From Haliclona indistincta (Eukaryota; Porifera; Demospongiae; Haplosclerida; Chalinidae): DNA of 64,000 bases. The stretch lies in contig OZ024783.1 of NCBI GenBank assembly GCA_964017065.1, forward strand, positions 4,306,816-4,370,815, given 5' to 3'. Made by a program: the position numbers and the translations under genes. The first letter of the stretch is position 1. Every line of letters starts with the position of its first letter. Below, in pieces: positions 22,501 to 33,939 of this stretch. The notes below the pieces were generated by a model. The model worked only from the letters and a program-made list of their open reading frames with translations. It was not told where the DNA came from and did not search any database.

Positions 22501-25500
22501 TGATACTCTATCATATATTATTAAAAGTCAATGAAAGTTTCTATATAACATGTTTGACAATTCAGCTTACTGTATATAAAATTTGAAAGTGATTGTGATA
22601 CAATTAACTGAGAAGCTACCATTTGTTTACAGGCATGCGGTTGAATTTTTTTGAGGCAAGTGCCCCCTTTTCTCATGCACGGTCACATATGTTAGTTCAA
22701 CTCATGGTCAAACTAGAATTCTGCTGTCCTGTGAACTTGTCAGATATCGAAACTAATCTTCAACCAATCGAACCAATCGATGGTTCTGATGCAACTAACA
22801 ATCTTCTCTTTTTTCCATGTTTGCTATCAGCAGAGCGACCACAAACCTCTACCAGCGAATTGTTTTCTCAGCAAGATTGTTTTGGATGGTGTTTGGGTTG
22901 CATGGACTATGAGTATCAATTCCTGACTAGTCGATTTCTTCATGTTCTTTTTCTTCGTCTGGCCTACACCTTTCCTCTACCTAGTAAAGGATACTCTAAA
23001 AGTAACATTCTTTATGAACTTGAGAAGAGGTGTACTGTGTGGACAAATGGTATTTCCTGGAATAATAAAGAAGGTATCAGGACAGTAGTGGAGGTTATCC
23101 AGCAAAATCGTTGGGTGGTAGTGACCATGTACCACAACAAGGACAGCACCAGACCAGTGGAGTACAGCAAGCATCGCAGTGCTGTGATAAGACTGGTTCT
23201 AGATCTTCAGAAGGAACTGGCTCCAGACCTGGACACATTAGAGTGTCTTGTTTCACCCTCTCTACTCCAACAGTGTCCATTAGACCGTCTTCGTGAGTCA
23301 GACCTTTTCACCATAGCAGATGTAGCCAGCTCTATACTTTGCCGTAATTCAAGTGTTCTTAGTTACATTGATGGTAGTAATCAACTTTCGACTGAAAAAG
23401 CTGTATACTTTGAACCATATCATCTCTTGAGTCCCTCCTCTGTGTGTGAGCTGATGGACAGCAGGAAGAGTGACCAGCTAGTCTCCTCTACCCTCCTCAA
23501 TGAGGTGAGGGATTGCTGTCAGCAGCCTCAGCTGGCGTCACAGAGCCACTTGAGCTTGAGGAAGCATTTGAACAGTATGAGCATATTCACAGGAAGAAAT
23601 CCACTGGTGAGAATGTAGCTGTACTATGGTTTTACGAAATAATTTTTGTTGTATTCTTTTCTACAGGTAGTGGCAGAGCTTGATCCTGATGAAATTGTCA
23701 AGCAATCATCACCAGCTGATGTAGAAGGTAAACATTGTAATGTTCTAGCATAGAACAATGCAATGTCACCCGACTTGGTCTTAGTCAGTGGATTCGCTTG
23801 TGTCTTCGATGACAGATATTGTACAATGAAATTTTATCATGAAATTTTTATTGTCTGATAGATACGAGTGCAGGTATTGATCCAATCGCTCAAAATGCTA
23901 CTAGACAGCACAGTAAGTACACGATTATTATAGAGAAGCTAATTTGATTGAATATTATGCAGATTCGAATTCTCTTGATGTAAAGAATCTTCTCACAGCA
24001 TGCAAGAATGTTAGTGACTGGAAACAACTTGGTATACAACTGGGTCTCACCATGACGCAACTGGAGAACATTGAGAGGACCTATCATATTCAAGGGGTAG
24101 ACATACTCAAGAGTCATATGTTTGATGTTTGGTTAAAGAACTCCCCTCGTGCATCATGGACTGACCTAGCCAACGCATTGAGGGCAATAGGTAACAACAC
24201 GGTTGCCGATGAGATTGAAAGACCCTACGTACAACAAGGTATTTGATTTATGGAAAGTGCATGAAAGAATGAATGCACCGACAGTGCAGATGCCTCGGTG
24301 GAAGTACACTGCATACTTTACAATTACATTCAATGAATGCAGGAGCAAGCCTGAGCTGATTTATGAACACAAGTGCAAGCAGCAAGCAACTTGAAATGCA
24401 CACTGACAACATACATATGCACAGCATGCTTCCTATTTAACGAGAGCCATCTAGTTTTACAACTTTAAATCTTCTCGTGTGAACGAATAGCTTCTTTAAA
24501 GAGCCAAGCTGAAATGTCTCAGTCCAAGTCTGTCATGCAATAAGCCAGCTCTAACTCATGTACCAAAAGTTGCTCAAGCTCCTGAGATATTGTTGACTGC
24601 ATTCTGCGAGATCCGCATGCAGTAATGGGCATTAAAACTTTGAGCTACTTACTGACAGCATGCACTGTTTTCAGAAAAGAATATGTGTAGGAAGTGGTTA
24701 GCTACATTGTATTCTTACAGCTTAGACATTGCTATAGCTACCTACAGTGGACAAAAATTTTGTAATTGCTGTCAGTATAATGATTTTGCATGTTTTACAC
24801 AGTATTAAGGTTGACCACAAAATTAACTGGGTGTGACTGCAAAGTTGCACGTGCCTGCATGTATGAGCCTACAAGAGACCTGCCAGCACGGTGCAAATGT
24901 TACGGTGCTAACAAACTCACTAGTTGTAGAACAGCTATTATAGAAGCCGTCAAGCTAGGTTAGTACTTGTGAAATAAGTTTATTTCTATTGCAAGTATCG
25001 ATGTCTTTTGATCTGCTTGTGATGAATGCTGCTAAAAGCAACTTAGATGCTTAGTGGCTACAACACGGGTTGCTAGTCACACTGACAGAAACACATGACT
25101 ACTCTTTGCAATATAAATAAATTATTATTCCTTAAACAACTAGAGTTCTATTGAACACATACCCGTGCGCTGACTCATGCATGTAGAATAGCATTTGAGG
25201 AAGTCAGATTTGAGACTTTGTTCATATTTACTGTATGGTCATATTGTCGCTATTTCACATGTACATACTAGTGATTTTAAATGACTATAAACCAGTACTA
25301 GTACAATTTACTGGTATTGGAATGATAAATTATGAATTATATGAATTAAAATGCCAAACTGGTCATTGGTGAATGCTATTGCATAAGGAATGTGAATGTG
25401 AAGGAGTATAAAAGAGTGAAATATTTGAGCACTACTCGAGCAGGTTCAGCATTTGAACTATGGTCAGGTGATAAGCTTCTTGAGGATGCTGTGATTCTGG

Positions 25501-26400
25501 TGGAAGATGAGATTGAGATCAGAAATGGAGTAATAACTGGTGTCATTGAAGTTGTCGCTTGTCAGCAGCAGAATGTTTTCTCTTTCGAGCTTGCCGTTTA
25601 GTTTCCCGGTAAAAATGATTATCAAGGGCCCAAGAAAACTACTGGAACTCTACTTACTTGAAGAATTCTTCAGATTCTACAGCCTCAAGGGCCTTTAACA
25701 ATGGCTTTCTCGTTCTCCTCGTACTGCCGTACACGAGCGCTCGCTCGTACGTATACACGAGATTTCGGTTGGGCGATACGCCCACAATACCGTATATTGC
25801 TCTTAGAAGGCCATAGAGCTATTAGAAACCATCGATTGGCCGCTCGATCAAGTCTCTCAGGACCCTGTAAAGGTCTTCGCAGGACTATAAATTCAGTAAA
25901 CAGGCAGCAAAGTGCGTTTTTGTAGCGAATTTCGAGCGGTGAGAGGTAAACCAGCGTGTTTTTTGTCCACACACACACACACACACACACCCACACACAT
26001 ATAGACGGACACAAACGCATAACCCTGGCGCATACTGCGCACGGGTAATTACCCACACACATATAGACGGACACAAACGCATAACCCTGGCGCATACTGC
26101 GCACGGGTAATTATTTTCTACGGAATCAAAAGGTATACCATTTCCCCAATCCATGCAGCTAACTCAGAACAAAATTCTGCTATCCCTGCTACCCCAGAAA
26201 GACATCCTACAGCCCATGATCAAGCGACCACAGAAATGGGTCCCACTATTCTTGATTCAGTCGCCTCAAACAATCCTGTCATCTACAATCCAGACGAGCA
26301 CACAAGGATGCAGTTAATGTGGCCCCTCGACCCCTACTTTCTGGCTGCCATTGTTCTGATTTGTGTATTACTTCTCTACCAGTACCTGACATTGAAATGA
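16567..26400 (+). CDS. Giant ankyrin-Roc-COR-death protein 1 (gene interrupted by a MITE)
   Basis: A DAPK1-like scaffold without the kinase. The coding start is ATG 16567 (MEVTDRDELELAC). Ankyrin repeats span about residues 60-1600, and residues 216-1575 are a uniform 20-unit array. The Roc GTPase domain follows: P-loop GNSGAGKS (1623-1630), DLAGQ (1699-1703) and GSHID in place of N/TKxD (1766-1770). The COR domain starts near 1830. A 254-bp MITE puts a stop at codon 1956; the COR frame reopens from 22635 to 23606. By splice signals and phase, exons follow at 23667-23727, 23862-23912 and 23963-24238. The last carries a death domain (DWKQLGIQLGLTMTQLENIE). Unspliced read-through stops at 24246; splicing at 24239 to 26159 keeps phase and adds a membrane tail. 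The family is clear. Whether the full protein is made is not. Confidence 0.8.
17212..21291 (+). repeat. 20 tandem 204-bp double-ankyrin units
   Basis: Each unit encodes 68 residues, that is two ankyrin repeats. The pattern is SRGQ-x-G-x-TPMHCACQC, then RYLITEQGCD, MPIHxACxNGQLSVVKYLI and TEQHCDPN. The first and last unit starts (17212, 21088) are exactly 19 x 204 bp apart, so there is no net indel. Most units are nearly identical in DNA. Two subtypes alternate: CGNLEIIRY with LSLNNG, and CDNLDIIQY with LPNDDG. The last unit is diverged (FDLTPLHCACIYG), as are the flanking repeats. The array looks homogenised by unequal crossing-over or conversion. Confidence 0.95.
22432..22685. mobile_element. 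254-bp MITE inserted in the COR exon of gene 1
   Basis: The ends TGACCGTGCATGAGAAAAGG and its reverse complement continue for about 34 bp as a perfect terminal inverted repeat. The host sequence CATATG is duplicated on both sides (22426-22431, 22686-22691). The palindromic junction leaves the duplication length ambiguous at 4-6 bp. Comparison with gene 2 shows the host exon is continuous without it. It brings the in-frame TGA that ends the first half of gene 1. Its right end carries TTTGTTTACAG (acceptor-like) and is open in the host frame. Confidence 0.9.
24793..24963 (+). other. Cys-rich ORF fragment in the last intron of gene 1
   Basis: Open frame after an acceptor-like TTTTACACAG, reading GCDCKVARACMYEPTRDLPA then RCKCYGANKLTSC before a stop at 24961. 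The spaced CxC...C...CxC pattern suggests a small zinc-binding module, perhaps the end of a transposon protein. No family is recognised. Confidence 0.3.
25392..25601 (+). other. Possible ORF remnant in the last intron of gene 1
   Basis: A 69-codon frame with a protein-like hydrophobic pattern (LLEDAVILVEDEIEIRNG, VITGVIEVVACQ), unlike the biased ORFs nearby. With the Cys-rich piece upstream it could be one inserted element or a lost gene. Not recognised. Confidence 0.25.
25968..26112. repeat. (CA)n tract and perfect 62-bp duplication
   Basis: A short (CA)n run leads into two head-to-tail copies of a 62-bp block (25991-26052, 26053-26112) that contains ATATAGACGGACACAAACGC and GGCGCATACTGCGCAC. 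The two copies are identical by eye. Confidence 0.9.
26159..26400 (+). CDS. Candidate terminal exon of gene 1: C-terminal membrane anchor
   Basis: The acceptor TTTCCCCAATCCATGCAG (ending 26158) opens an 80-codon frame: a Ser/Thr/Pro-rich linker, then WPLDPYFLAAIVLICVLLLY, QYLTLK and stop. The hydrophobic stretch of about 18 residues at the extreme C-terminus is a classic tail-anchor or single-pass shape. The phase fits the donor CAACAAG|GTATTT at 24239, joining as a GCT codon. The intron would be 1920 nt, far longer than the other introns here. The exon could instead belong to a separate transcript. Supported by splice signals, phase and composition only. Confidence 0.5.
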
Positions 26401-26479
26401 TCCCTACTGAAAGTAATTCTACTGTTATATAATAACATGTCAAATTTTTGTGTGACTTCATGACTGATTTAATGTAGAA

Positions 26480-28340
26480 AGTATTATAGCATTGTCAATG
26501 CCTTTATTATGACAATTAGCTTTATTGTGCGTGAGTAATTATTATGTCCTAATTTCTTTCTACAGGATAATCTTTCTTTCTGTCTACTCTCTCCGTACCA
26601 GTTGAATCTCTTAGTCTTCTGCCGCTTGTATTATCCTTCCTCCAGAATGCAGTGACCTTTAGCCTCGTACCCAGGCTCTCTGGCGGAGATTTAATTATGC
26701 GTGGGTGTTGAAATGCGGGGGTGGCGATTGAGAGCCTGGTATCTAGCGTTTTGAATTAATGAGCTGTCAGAGCAGAAGCACGTGCAATGACGTATTAACG
26801 CCCACCGAGATATCGTTATGACGTCTTTGTTTACAACATGGCTGCGCCTTCACTGCATTGATCGAGCGCCTGCGTCTCCCACAAGCCTGACTTTGCCTAC
26901 CATAAGAGCGCATCAAGTGAGGCAATGCTTACACAGAGCATATGACCCGTGTAGCTCCACGAGATGCGTTCCAGTTTATCAAGACTAAGGTATAGCTTCG
27001 TACGTCCACGAGTTTATGCCTGGTATACTTGTACTAGTGTGCGGGCAACTCTCTCCAGTTGTCTGCTCTCTTAACAGCCTAAAAAACTATCTGGAACGCG
27101 TCGCAAATCTACATAGCCAACAGCATAGCCATAGTGCACGATCAGAATCAGTCATCCCGTAAACGTGACGCAAAGTAACACAATAGTGAACTAAAATATA
27201 CGGATCCATGGAATTCCATGGATCGTCTGCGCATGTGCGAATCAGTGGATACCAGGCTCTCAATCGCCACCCCCGCATTTCAACACCCACGCATAATTAA
27301 ATCTCCGCCAGAGAGCCTGGGTACGAGGCTAAGTGACCTTATGATTATCTTACTAGAGCTCCTGCCTCATGATGTCCTCACAACCTTATCTGACACTCAC
27401 TCCTTTCACTCTCTCTCTTTCTTTGATCCTCCTGTCTAATATGGGATCAAAAATGATTTAATATTTATATAAAAATTGATGGCAAGCATGGTCGTGCACC
27501 ATCAATCCTGTCTCCTGTTTGATCCAACCTCTTTAAACTGGATCCACTCCATCTCTCAGTCTTTCCTTACGTCTTTTTTGATCCAAGTGTGATCATTGTT
27601 TAATTCTTCATAATTCTCGACTCTATTTGCAGTTGATAGTCTCCATCAATCTCACTCTGTTCTTTTCGATCCAATCTCCTCATACTGGATCATGATATTA
27701 ATTCTTTATCACTGTCCTCGGCTAACACAGTTAACCCCTTGATCACTAGCTCATCTTCAACCAGTCTCAATCAATGTGTTCTCTCTTTGCCTAGAGCACT
27801 CTGAGCTATAACTCCCTTTCTTCTTCAAAAATGATCAAGACTGGTTCCAGCCGCCTTCAACTCTCTAATCTCTCTCTTAAACTCATTCCTCATTCTTTAC
27901 CAGATCGTGTCTCCAGTGAGAAGATCTACTTGTTATATTCTTTATCGCCGACTCTCATGCAATCAGTTAAAGCAAATCATGGAATTCTTTATGAATGATC
28001 TGTGTGTGCATGATCATCACATTCTCTTGGATGTTCAATAATTCTAAACTATGTTTCCACTTATAATTATGTCTAATTTTATGATTTAAATTTATTCTTT
28101 TCTACCACATTCAATCTTTTTCGGCACTTTTCACTTATCAATCATTCACAGGTTTCAATTTCACAGGTTCCTTTCGTTTTTATATCATAAAAGTTGTGTG
28201 CAAAACTCAAAAAAAATACACCATGGTTTCCATGGTCAAAAAACTACTGTTAGAACATTATGACGTGTTAGACCTAATTTAAAATTTCGCGCCGCCTTTT
28301 TGTGATAACGAGCCACACCTTCTTTTAAGGTGCTTTGTTG
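26480..28340 (+). repeat. Segmental duplication, copy A
   Basis: From AGCATTGTCAATGCCTTTAT onward this region matches 52050-53270 with high identity by eye, apart from the 672-bp fold-back insertion at 26660-27331. It is rich in GATCC and GATCAA motifs and has no ORF. It links the end of the giant gene to the first reductase exon in both units, so the block duplicated as one piece. Confidence 0.85.
26660..27331. mobile_element. 672-bp fold-back element with a 9-bp target duplication
   Basis: The ends are TAGCCTCGTACCCAGGCTCT and an inverted copy, with arms of about 85 bp. The perfect 9-bp repeat AGTGACCTT flanks it (26651-26659, 27332-27340). The paralogous DNA at 52228-52240 lacks the element, which confirms the empty site. 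A 22-bp perfect palindrome around GGAATTCC lies at 27202-27223. Long inverted ends plus a 9-bp duplication suggest a Mutator-like (MULE) origin. No transposase is present. Confidence 0.9.
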
Positions 28341-28356
28341 GTAGAGACAGTTCGGT

Positions 28357-29880
28357 ATGATGCGCTTTCGCTCGTTCGGTGAGGGTGGAAGAGTACTGTT
28401 GTCTGTGATTGCATGGACTGGGAGGCTCTGGATACGGGAGAATATACGGAGAGTTTGACGAAGAGGCTCAGTGCGAGAGCAGGCCTCAGGTAATTACTAA
28501 ACAAGAAATAAACTGCATGTGCCACAGAATATAGCCATTTTATAAACTAGCACACACAGTTTGAACTGATAATATGCTTCTACATATGACTAGGTGGTGT
28601 GCTTTAGCTGTTCTGTATTTCATGGCTGCATTTTCTAGGTATACTGTTTTAGAGAAAGGAGTCAATCTGATAGACACCTCACCGTTCTATGGTGAGGGTC
28701 TCTCTGAACTCTTCATTGGTCAAGCTCTGAAAGGTATCTCTCGCTACAAGTTCTTTCTCTCAACTAAAAGTGGGTCGCTACACGTGGGATGTAGCTACGA
28801 GATTTGACTTCACAGCCGACAGAGTGACGAAGATCATCGAAGAGAGCTTATCTCGTCTACAGCTCAGTCACGTTGATCTCTTGCAGGTCCATGATGTTGA
28901 GTTTGCATCATCAGTTGACATGATAGTGAATGAGACTCTTCTTGCTGTCCAGAGACTGAAAGAGAGAGGATTGTGTCGATACATTGGTATCACAGGATAC
29001 CCACTGCAACCACTGAGAGAGATCATCACTAGAAGCAACGTGAAGATTGACTCTGTACTATCATATGCTAGACTCTCTCTCAATGACTCTTCTCTCGTCA
29101 ACCATTTTGAGTTCTTCAAGTCACGAGGAATCCTCTGATCAATGCCTGTGCTTTTAGCATGGGCTTGCATGCTTCAAATTGCCATCTAGACTGGTGGATC
29201 GGAGCTGGCTGATGTGAAGAAAGTGTGTGCTGAAGCAGAAAATACTACACAGTGCAAGGATCTAGGAGTGGCACTTTTAAACTGCTTGGCATAGAAATAG
29301 GACGATTTACAAAGCCTATATATGCTATTGCCTTATCTTCTATAGAGATTAATCACTGCAGATCAGCTACATGTACTGAGTGATAATCGACATTGAGAGA
29401 TTTGTGAGAGAAATTGAAAAGCTGTCTTTGTAGAAATTCTGATCATTCTATCTATATACGGGCCAAAATCAACTGATACTGTATGAGAATTGACCGTGCA
29501 TCTCTGTGTATCGCTGTGCATCACTGTGTATTGACTGTGCGAAGGCATACATGCCAACATTCATTATGAATTGATTGTATGAGAGCTGTGATCAGTGTTC
29601 CCCTGCTCGGTGGTCTCCGATCATGCTTGTTGTTGTCTCCTCTCAACCATTCAGTGAGCAGGTAGTACACTGGATCCGGATCTGTTTTAAAGTTTTCTAT
29701 GACAGGGTTTGATTCTGTTTAACATGATGAATACTAATAAATTATGGTTGGACAAGGACATTGCTGACAGCTGACAAACAAAGAAACGAAAGGTACCGGT
29801 GCAGTAGGAGATTGAGAGGAGGTTCTTCCAGCCTCTCCCTCAGATAAGCTGGGAAGGGTTAGAGTCGAAGGAGTACTACC
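28357..29880 (+). pseudogene. Aldo-keto reductase (L-galactose dehydrogenase-like), copy A
   Basis: The family makes NADPH-dependent cytosolic oxidoreductases. Exon 1 (28357-28489) starts MMRFRSFGEGGRVLLSVI. Compared with copy B it has two 4-bp insertions that shift the frame. Exon 2 begins after TTTTCTAG at 28639 and keeps the catalytic residues of the Asp-Tyr-Lys-His tetrad: GVNLIDTSPFYGEG (Asp, Tyr), FFLSTK (Lys) and VDLLQVHDVEF (His). One extra A at about 28768 shifts the frame just after the Lys. The frame ends at 29138 and decays beyond. A weak match to the terminal exon (EEIERRFFQPLP) sits near 29806. Several disabling changes make it a pseudogene, though the exon-2 codons are still well preserved. 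Confidence 0.8.
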
Positions 29881-29899
29881 TTAAGGTAGCGGGTATACA

Positions 29900-32800
29900 A
29901 ATTTCCTGTTATTTCAATCAACATTTTCTGATCTATAAATGTAATTTTTAAGTTGTTTTCATTTATTTGTAGCGCATTCAAAGGAGAATGTATTCTCCTG
30001 GCAAGATCTATAAGTAATCAATATTCACAAAGTTACAAGCCTCTAAAGTTCAGAGTGTATTCTTACCTTTTTAGTAGCATTGATCATTCTACTCTACTAT
30101 ACTTTTGCTTGCTAGAAGAGATGATTGATACTAAGAAACTAAGAAACTTACGTATGCTTTTGCGATTGAATGTACAGAAACAAAGTCATCATAATTTATA
30201 TACTTAATTAAGTCAATTACTGTAATAAATTTACCTTGATATTTACAAAGATAAACAAAGTTAACAGGCCAGGAAGCAGAAGGTGAGTGCTTCTTGAGAA
30301 TGTTAAATTTATTTTAAAATGAAAAAGCTATAGCCAAAATAATACGTAGGATTGTAGAGCTTGGTGTTGTGCATTAAAAGCCTGAGTAAGTAAGATCACC
30401 ACACTTTCGTCATAGACTAAAGGTAAGAAAATGCAAGAATCGATTATGCAAGCGCGCGCCGCTAGCCAGCACAATGAATTGAGTTGTTTGAGATGAGTTT
30501 CCCGCGTATCATAACACGTGGGCAGACTAAACATTAGTCATTGCATGCAGGCCTGTCAATATTTACAGAGAACAACTGATGAATTTCATGAATATTAAAT
30601 ACCCCACCCGCCACCTTAAAACCACTATTATTAGCGACCACTAATTTTAGCGTTTTTAGCGAGTGAGGTCATAAACGCTAAATTTAGCAAACGCTAAAAT
30701 TTAACTTTAATCACCTTATAATCCTTCAACGCATATTTCATCCAAAAGTGATTTTATAATGACATTTTTAAAACACTTAGAGTTGATTTTCAACAACTTT
30801 GGAGCAATTCCAGCAAGATTTACGAAAACTCATTAATGAGATTCATTCTGCATAGCTGTGGTTTCGCAGTAATAATGACATTTAACGAATATGAATCTCG
30901 TTATAATAGCAGCTCTTCAACAACCATTAACTTATTCAGGAATGTACAAGTTGGACATTATTACACACCACAAATGATATTCACTGTTTATACAAATACT
31001 AATAAGTGACAGTAGCCAGGCAAGATCGCGAACAATACATTCCTCAATAAAACTCTGTCTGTGGCCTTCAGAATAGACCCAAACTTGGATATATGACTAT
31101 TAGCGACCAGATAAAGACCTTAACGTAGAGTTTTTTTTTTAATAAACACACTCTGAGTAGGAAAACCACGAGGTAAGCAGCTCATAATCGCACTTTCAAG
31201 CACAATACACGAAAAAGCTCTCCGTTACTGCCTTCGCCTTGTTGAAGTACGTATATATCCCAAATCTGAAGTTCTACTGCCTGAGTGAACGAAAGTTTTA
31301 TTAGCCTAAGCGTTGTATCTAGCCGCGCCCGTCACGTTTCCGTCTGGCACTTTCAGCGCTCATAGTTTGCAATGTGTACAGCCTTCGCCAGTCTTGTAGC
31401 ATAGGTCTTTGGTTTCTTGGAATATCAGCAGTAGTTTCTGAGATACAGTCCCCTAGCAACCAGCCAAAAATACATGCGTGTGCGTGACACTGCACCCTTA
31501 AGGTATGCATGCAATGTTACTACTTTATTTTGTCAACTTTCAAGTGCAATGTATTATGCATGCAGCCAGGATTTATCTTAGTTTGCATGTGAGATGAATC
31601 AATGATGTCGATCAGTTGTCTTGCATGCCTGCATATAATCCGTGTACGTACTAAATATTGACTACAAGTACATGTACAAGTTGACAGTCAGAACCTTATT
31701 TGGATGATACTATGTCATCAGGACTTCGCCGTTTATATAGAGTCACGCCGGGCACGCTCCTAGTTTGACGGGTACGGTCTCGATTAGCTCTTGTTATCTT
31801 CTCAGGCTCTCTCTCAGCACCACAGCCACTATATCAGCCGGTAAGTCTCAGAACAAATGCCGGGCTCCGGTGTAACTTGAAACTTTCACTTTATAGGGTT
31901 GAATTCAACTTATTAAGTGCTGCGAATTGATCGACTGGGCTCCAGATCCAGCAGTAGGCGGCATTTATTCAGACTTGGTAAGACAGACTCAGTATTAAGA
32001 GCATTGAATGTCTGTATGAGCTGATCGCCGCATAAGACGGTGATCATGGCTCTGATTGAACGCTCGCTTGTTTTAGCTGGAAACGAGCAGGCGCAACGCG
32101 CGAAGAAAGGCCCAGGCAACAGCGCATGGCGGCGGCGGATTTTTGCCGGCGGACTTATTACGAATATCAATACGGCAGTTAAACTCTCCTTCCCTTAATA
32201 TACGCTCCTGCTAAAATGATATGTTATGCGCTGGCAATCCATGAATTGGACAGTACTTGCGCGATGCATGGATTGCGCAACCACACATGTCAAACGTTAA
32301 TTTGCGGCAGCTGAAGTAGTCTATAGTTTGACAGAAAAGCCGTCTTCGAGGACTACATCAATCGTGGCTTACCTTTCGGCTGGCGAAGACAAAGGCGGCA
32401 TGGCATTCAGTGTTTTCGTCTGGCACATGGTGTTCTCTTCCCAGAAGTATAATTATGATTATATTTATTATTATTATTATTAACAAACGAACAAAACTGA
32501 AAAATCAAACAAAAAGAAATTAAAAACAAGTAATAGTTTATTATAAAAGATTATTGAATTATTCAATGCCATCCAAGTAGGGAAGAGGAGCCGAAGAATT
32601 GTTAATTATTATTATTATTATTATTGAGAAACACACCTCATAAGGTGTACATTAAATTAAAAATTAATATTAATCAGTAGCAATTGTTCTTAGCATAACT
32701 ACTTTGGCACACCTTTCGTCTTCAGTAGAATATTCTTTCAAGTACTTACAACCTCAAGAAATATTGCGTCCAGCAAAGGTATAGACCAAATCTTCGTTTA

Positions 32801-33545
32801 AGACCAGCTTGACCAAAGTGTTCATACTATATTTTGCATTTTGAATGAATTTAAGAGATCTTGAATAAACTATAATTTTTATTACTAATAATAATGCTTC
32901 GGATTATATGCAAGGAACTAGCTCTGCTAATAATTGCAGGTTGTAATACTAGCGATAATTTATTGTAGAACAAAGAAGCAAGGGCGTATCTACAAGGGTG
33001 CTTTCATTGATCAAGCATCCCCTTAGGAAACAATTTGCTATGCTAACTGTGCTATGTCACTAATAAATTGCTGTCAAAATCCACATGTAATCACTTGTCA
33101 GAGTGCTTTTTGCCTTGCAAAGCTATCTTGTGTATAACCCACAAATACTGGGTGTGAGCATGCACCCTAGCCTCCTTATTCAAATCCTGGATACGCCACT
33201 GCCGCATAGAAGATGCTACAGAAGCCTTCTATTGCTATGCTTATAGTGTGGTCAGCACTGCATGCATGCTCTGCCCAGCTATTACAACGACTCATACAAC
33301 CATATTCATCTAATTTATCCGAGTCAACGATGCTGCCTCAGTACTAGCTAGAATACTGAGGCAATCAAGTTGAGCAGCATTGCTGCCGGAGGTTGCTTCA
33401 GTGGTTTCGTTGATCATAGAGTCCGCCGCTTCCCGCTTCTCACTATCCATGAATTGTTGCGCAAAGCAAGCGGATCCATATATACTTTGGACAGAGCAAT
33501 CCATAGATTGTCCCGATCCATAGTTTGCGCACTACTTACATAATT
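29900..33545. other. Intergenic DNA between the two units
   Basis: No supported gene. It holds inverted fragments around AAACGCTAAATTTAGC (30640-30715, related text near 31070), GAA- and TTA-type low-complexity runs at 32458-32485 and 32605-32630, and a block at 32020-32130 that resembles 41605-41695 (GCCGCATAA..GATCATGGCTC). These are dispersed repeats. A GC-rich stretch near 31730-31840, ending in a donor-like GTAAGT, could be a decayed first exon. Confidence 0.45.
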
Positions 33546-33546
33546 A

Positions 33547-33935
33547 AAGAAATTAAAAAGATTTCTATCGAAATCAAAAGGATGTAGTGATGAAGAAATC
33601 TACCACTGGTTCACAATGTAAACCAACAAGGAACAAGCATAGAATGGTAACACGATTGACTTGCTAACAGACCATAGATCCCTACATCAGTGGCTGCTGT
33701 GGCCAGACTATAGCTAGTAAGCTATTTACTGTTGACTGACACTTTCAATAGAATTCAGCTTGTGACAAAATATTGATCTTATGTACAGCCACTGATGTAG
33801 GGATCTATGGTCTGTTAGCAAGTCAATCGTGTTACCATTCTATGCTTGTTCCTTGTTGGTTTACATTGTGAACCAGTGGTAGATTTCTTCATCACTACAT
33901 CCTTTTGACTTCGATAGAAATCTTTTTAATTTCTT
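33547..33935. mobile_element. Fold-back element with 150-bp near-perfect arms
   Basis: The left arm 33547-33696 and right arm 33786-33935 are almost exact reverse complements, with the shared inner end GATCCCTACATCAGTGGCTG. The 89-bp spacer is AT-rich. The phrase CCCTACATCAG.GGCT also ends the repeat block of the element at 13860-14715 (14233-14250), a possible family link. Confidence 0.85.
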
Positions 33936-33939
33936 GTTT

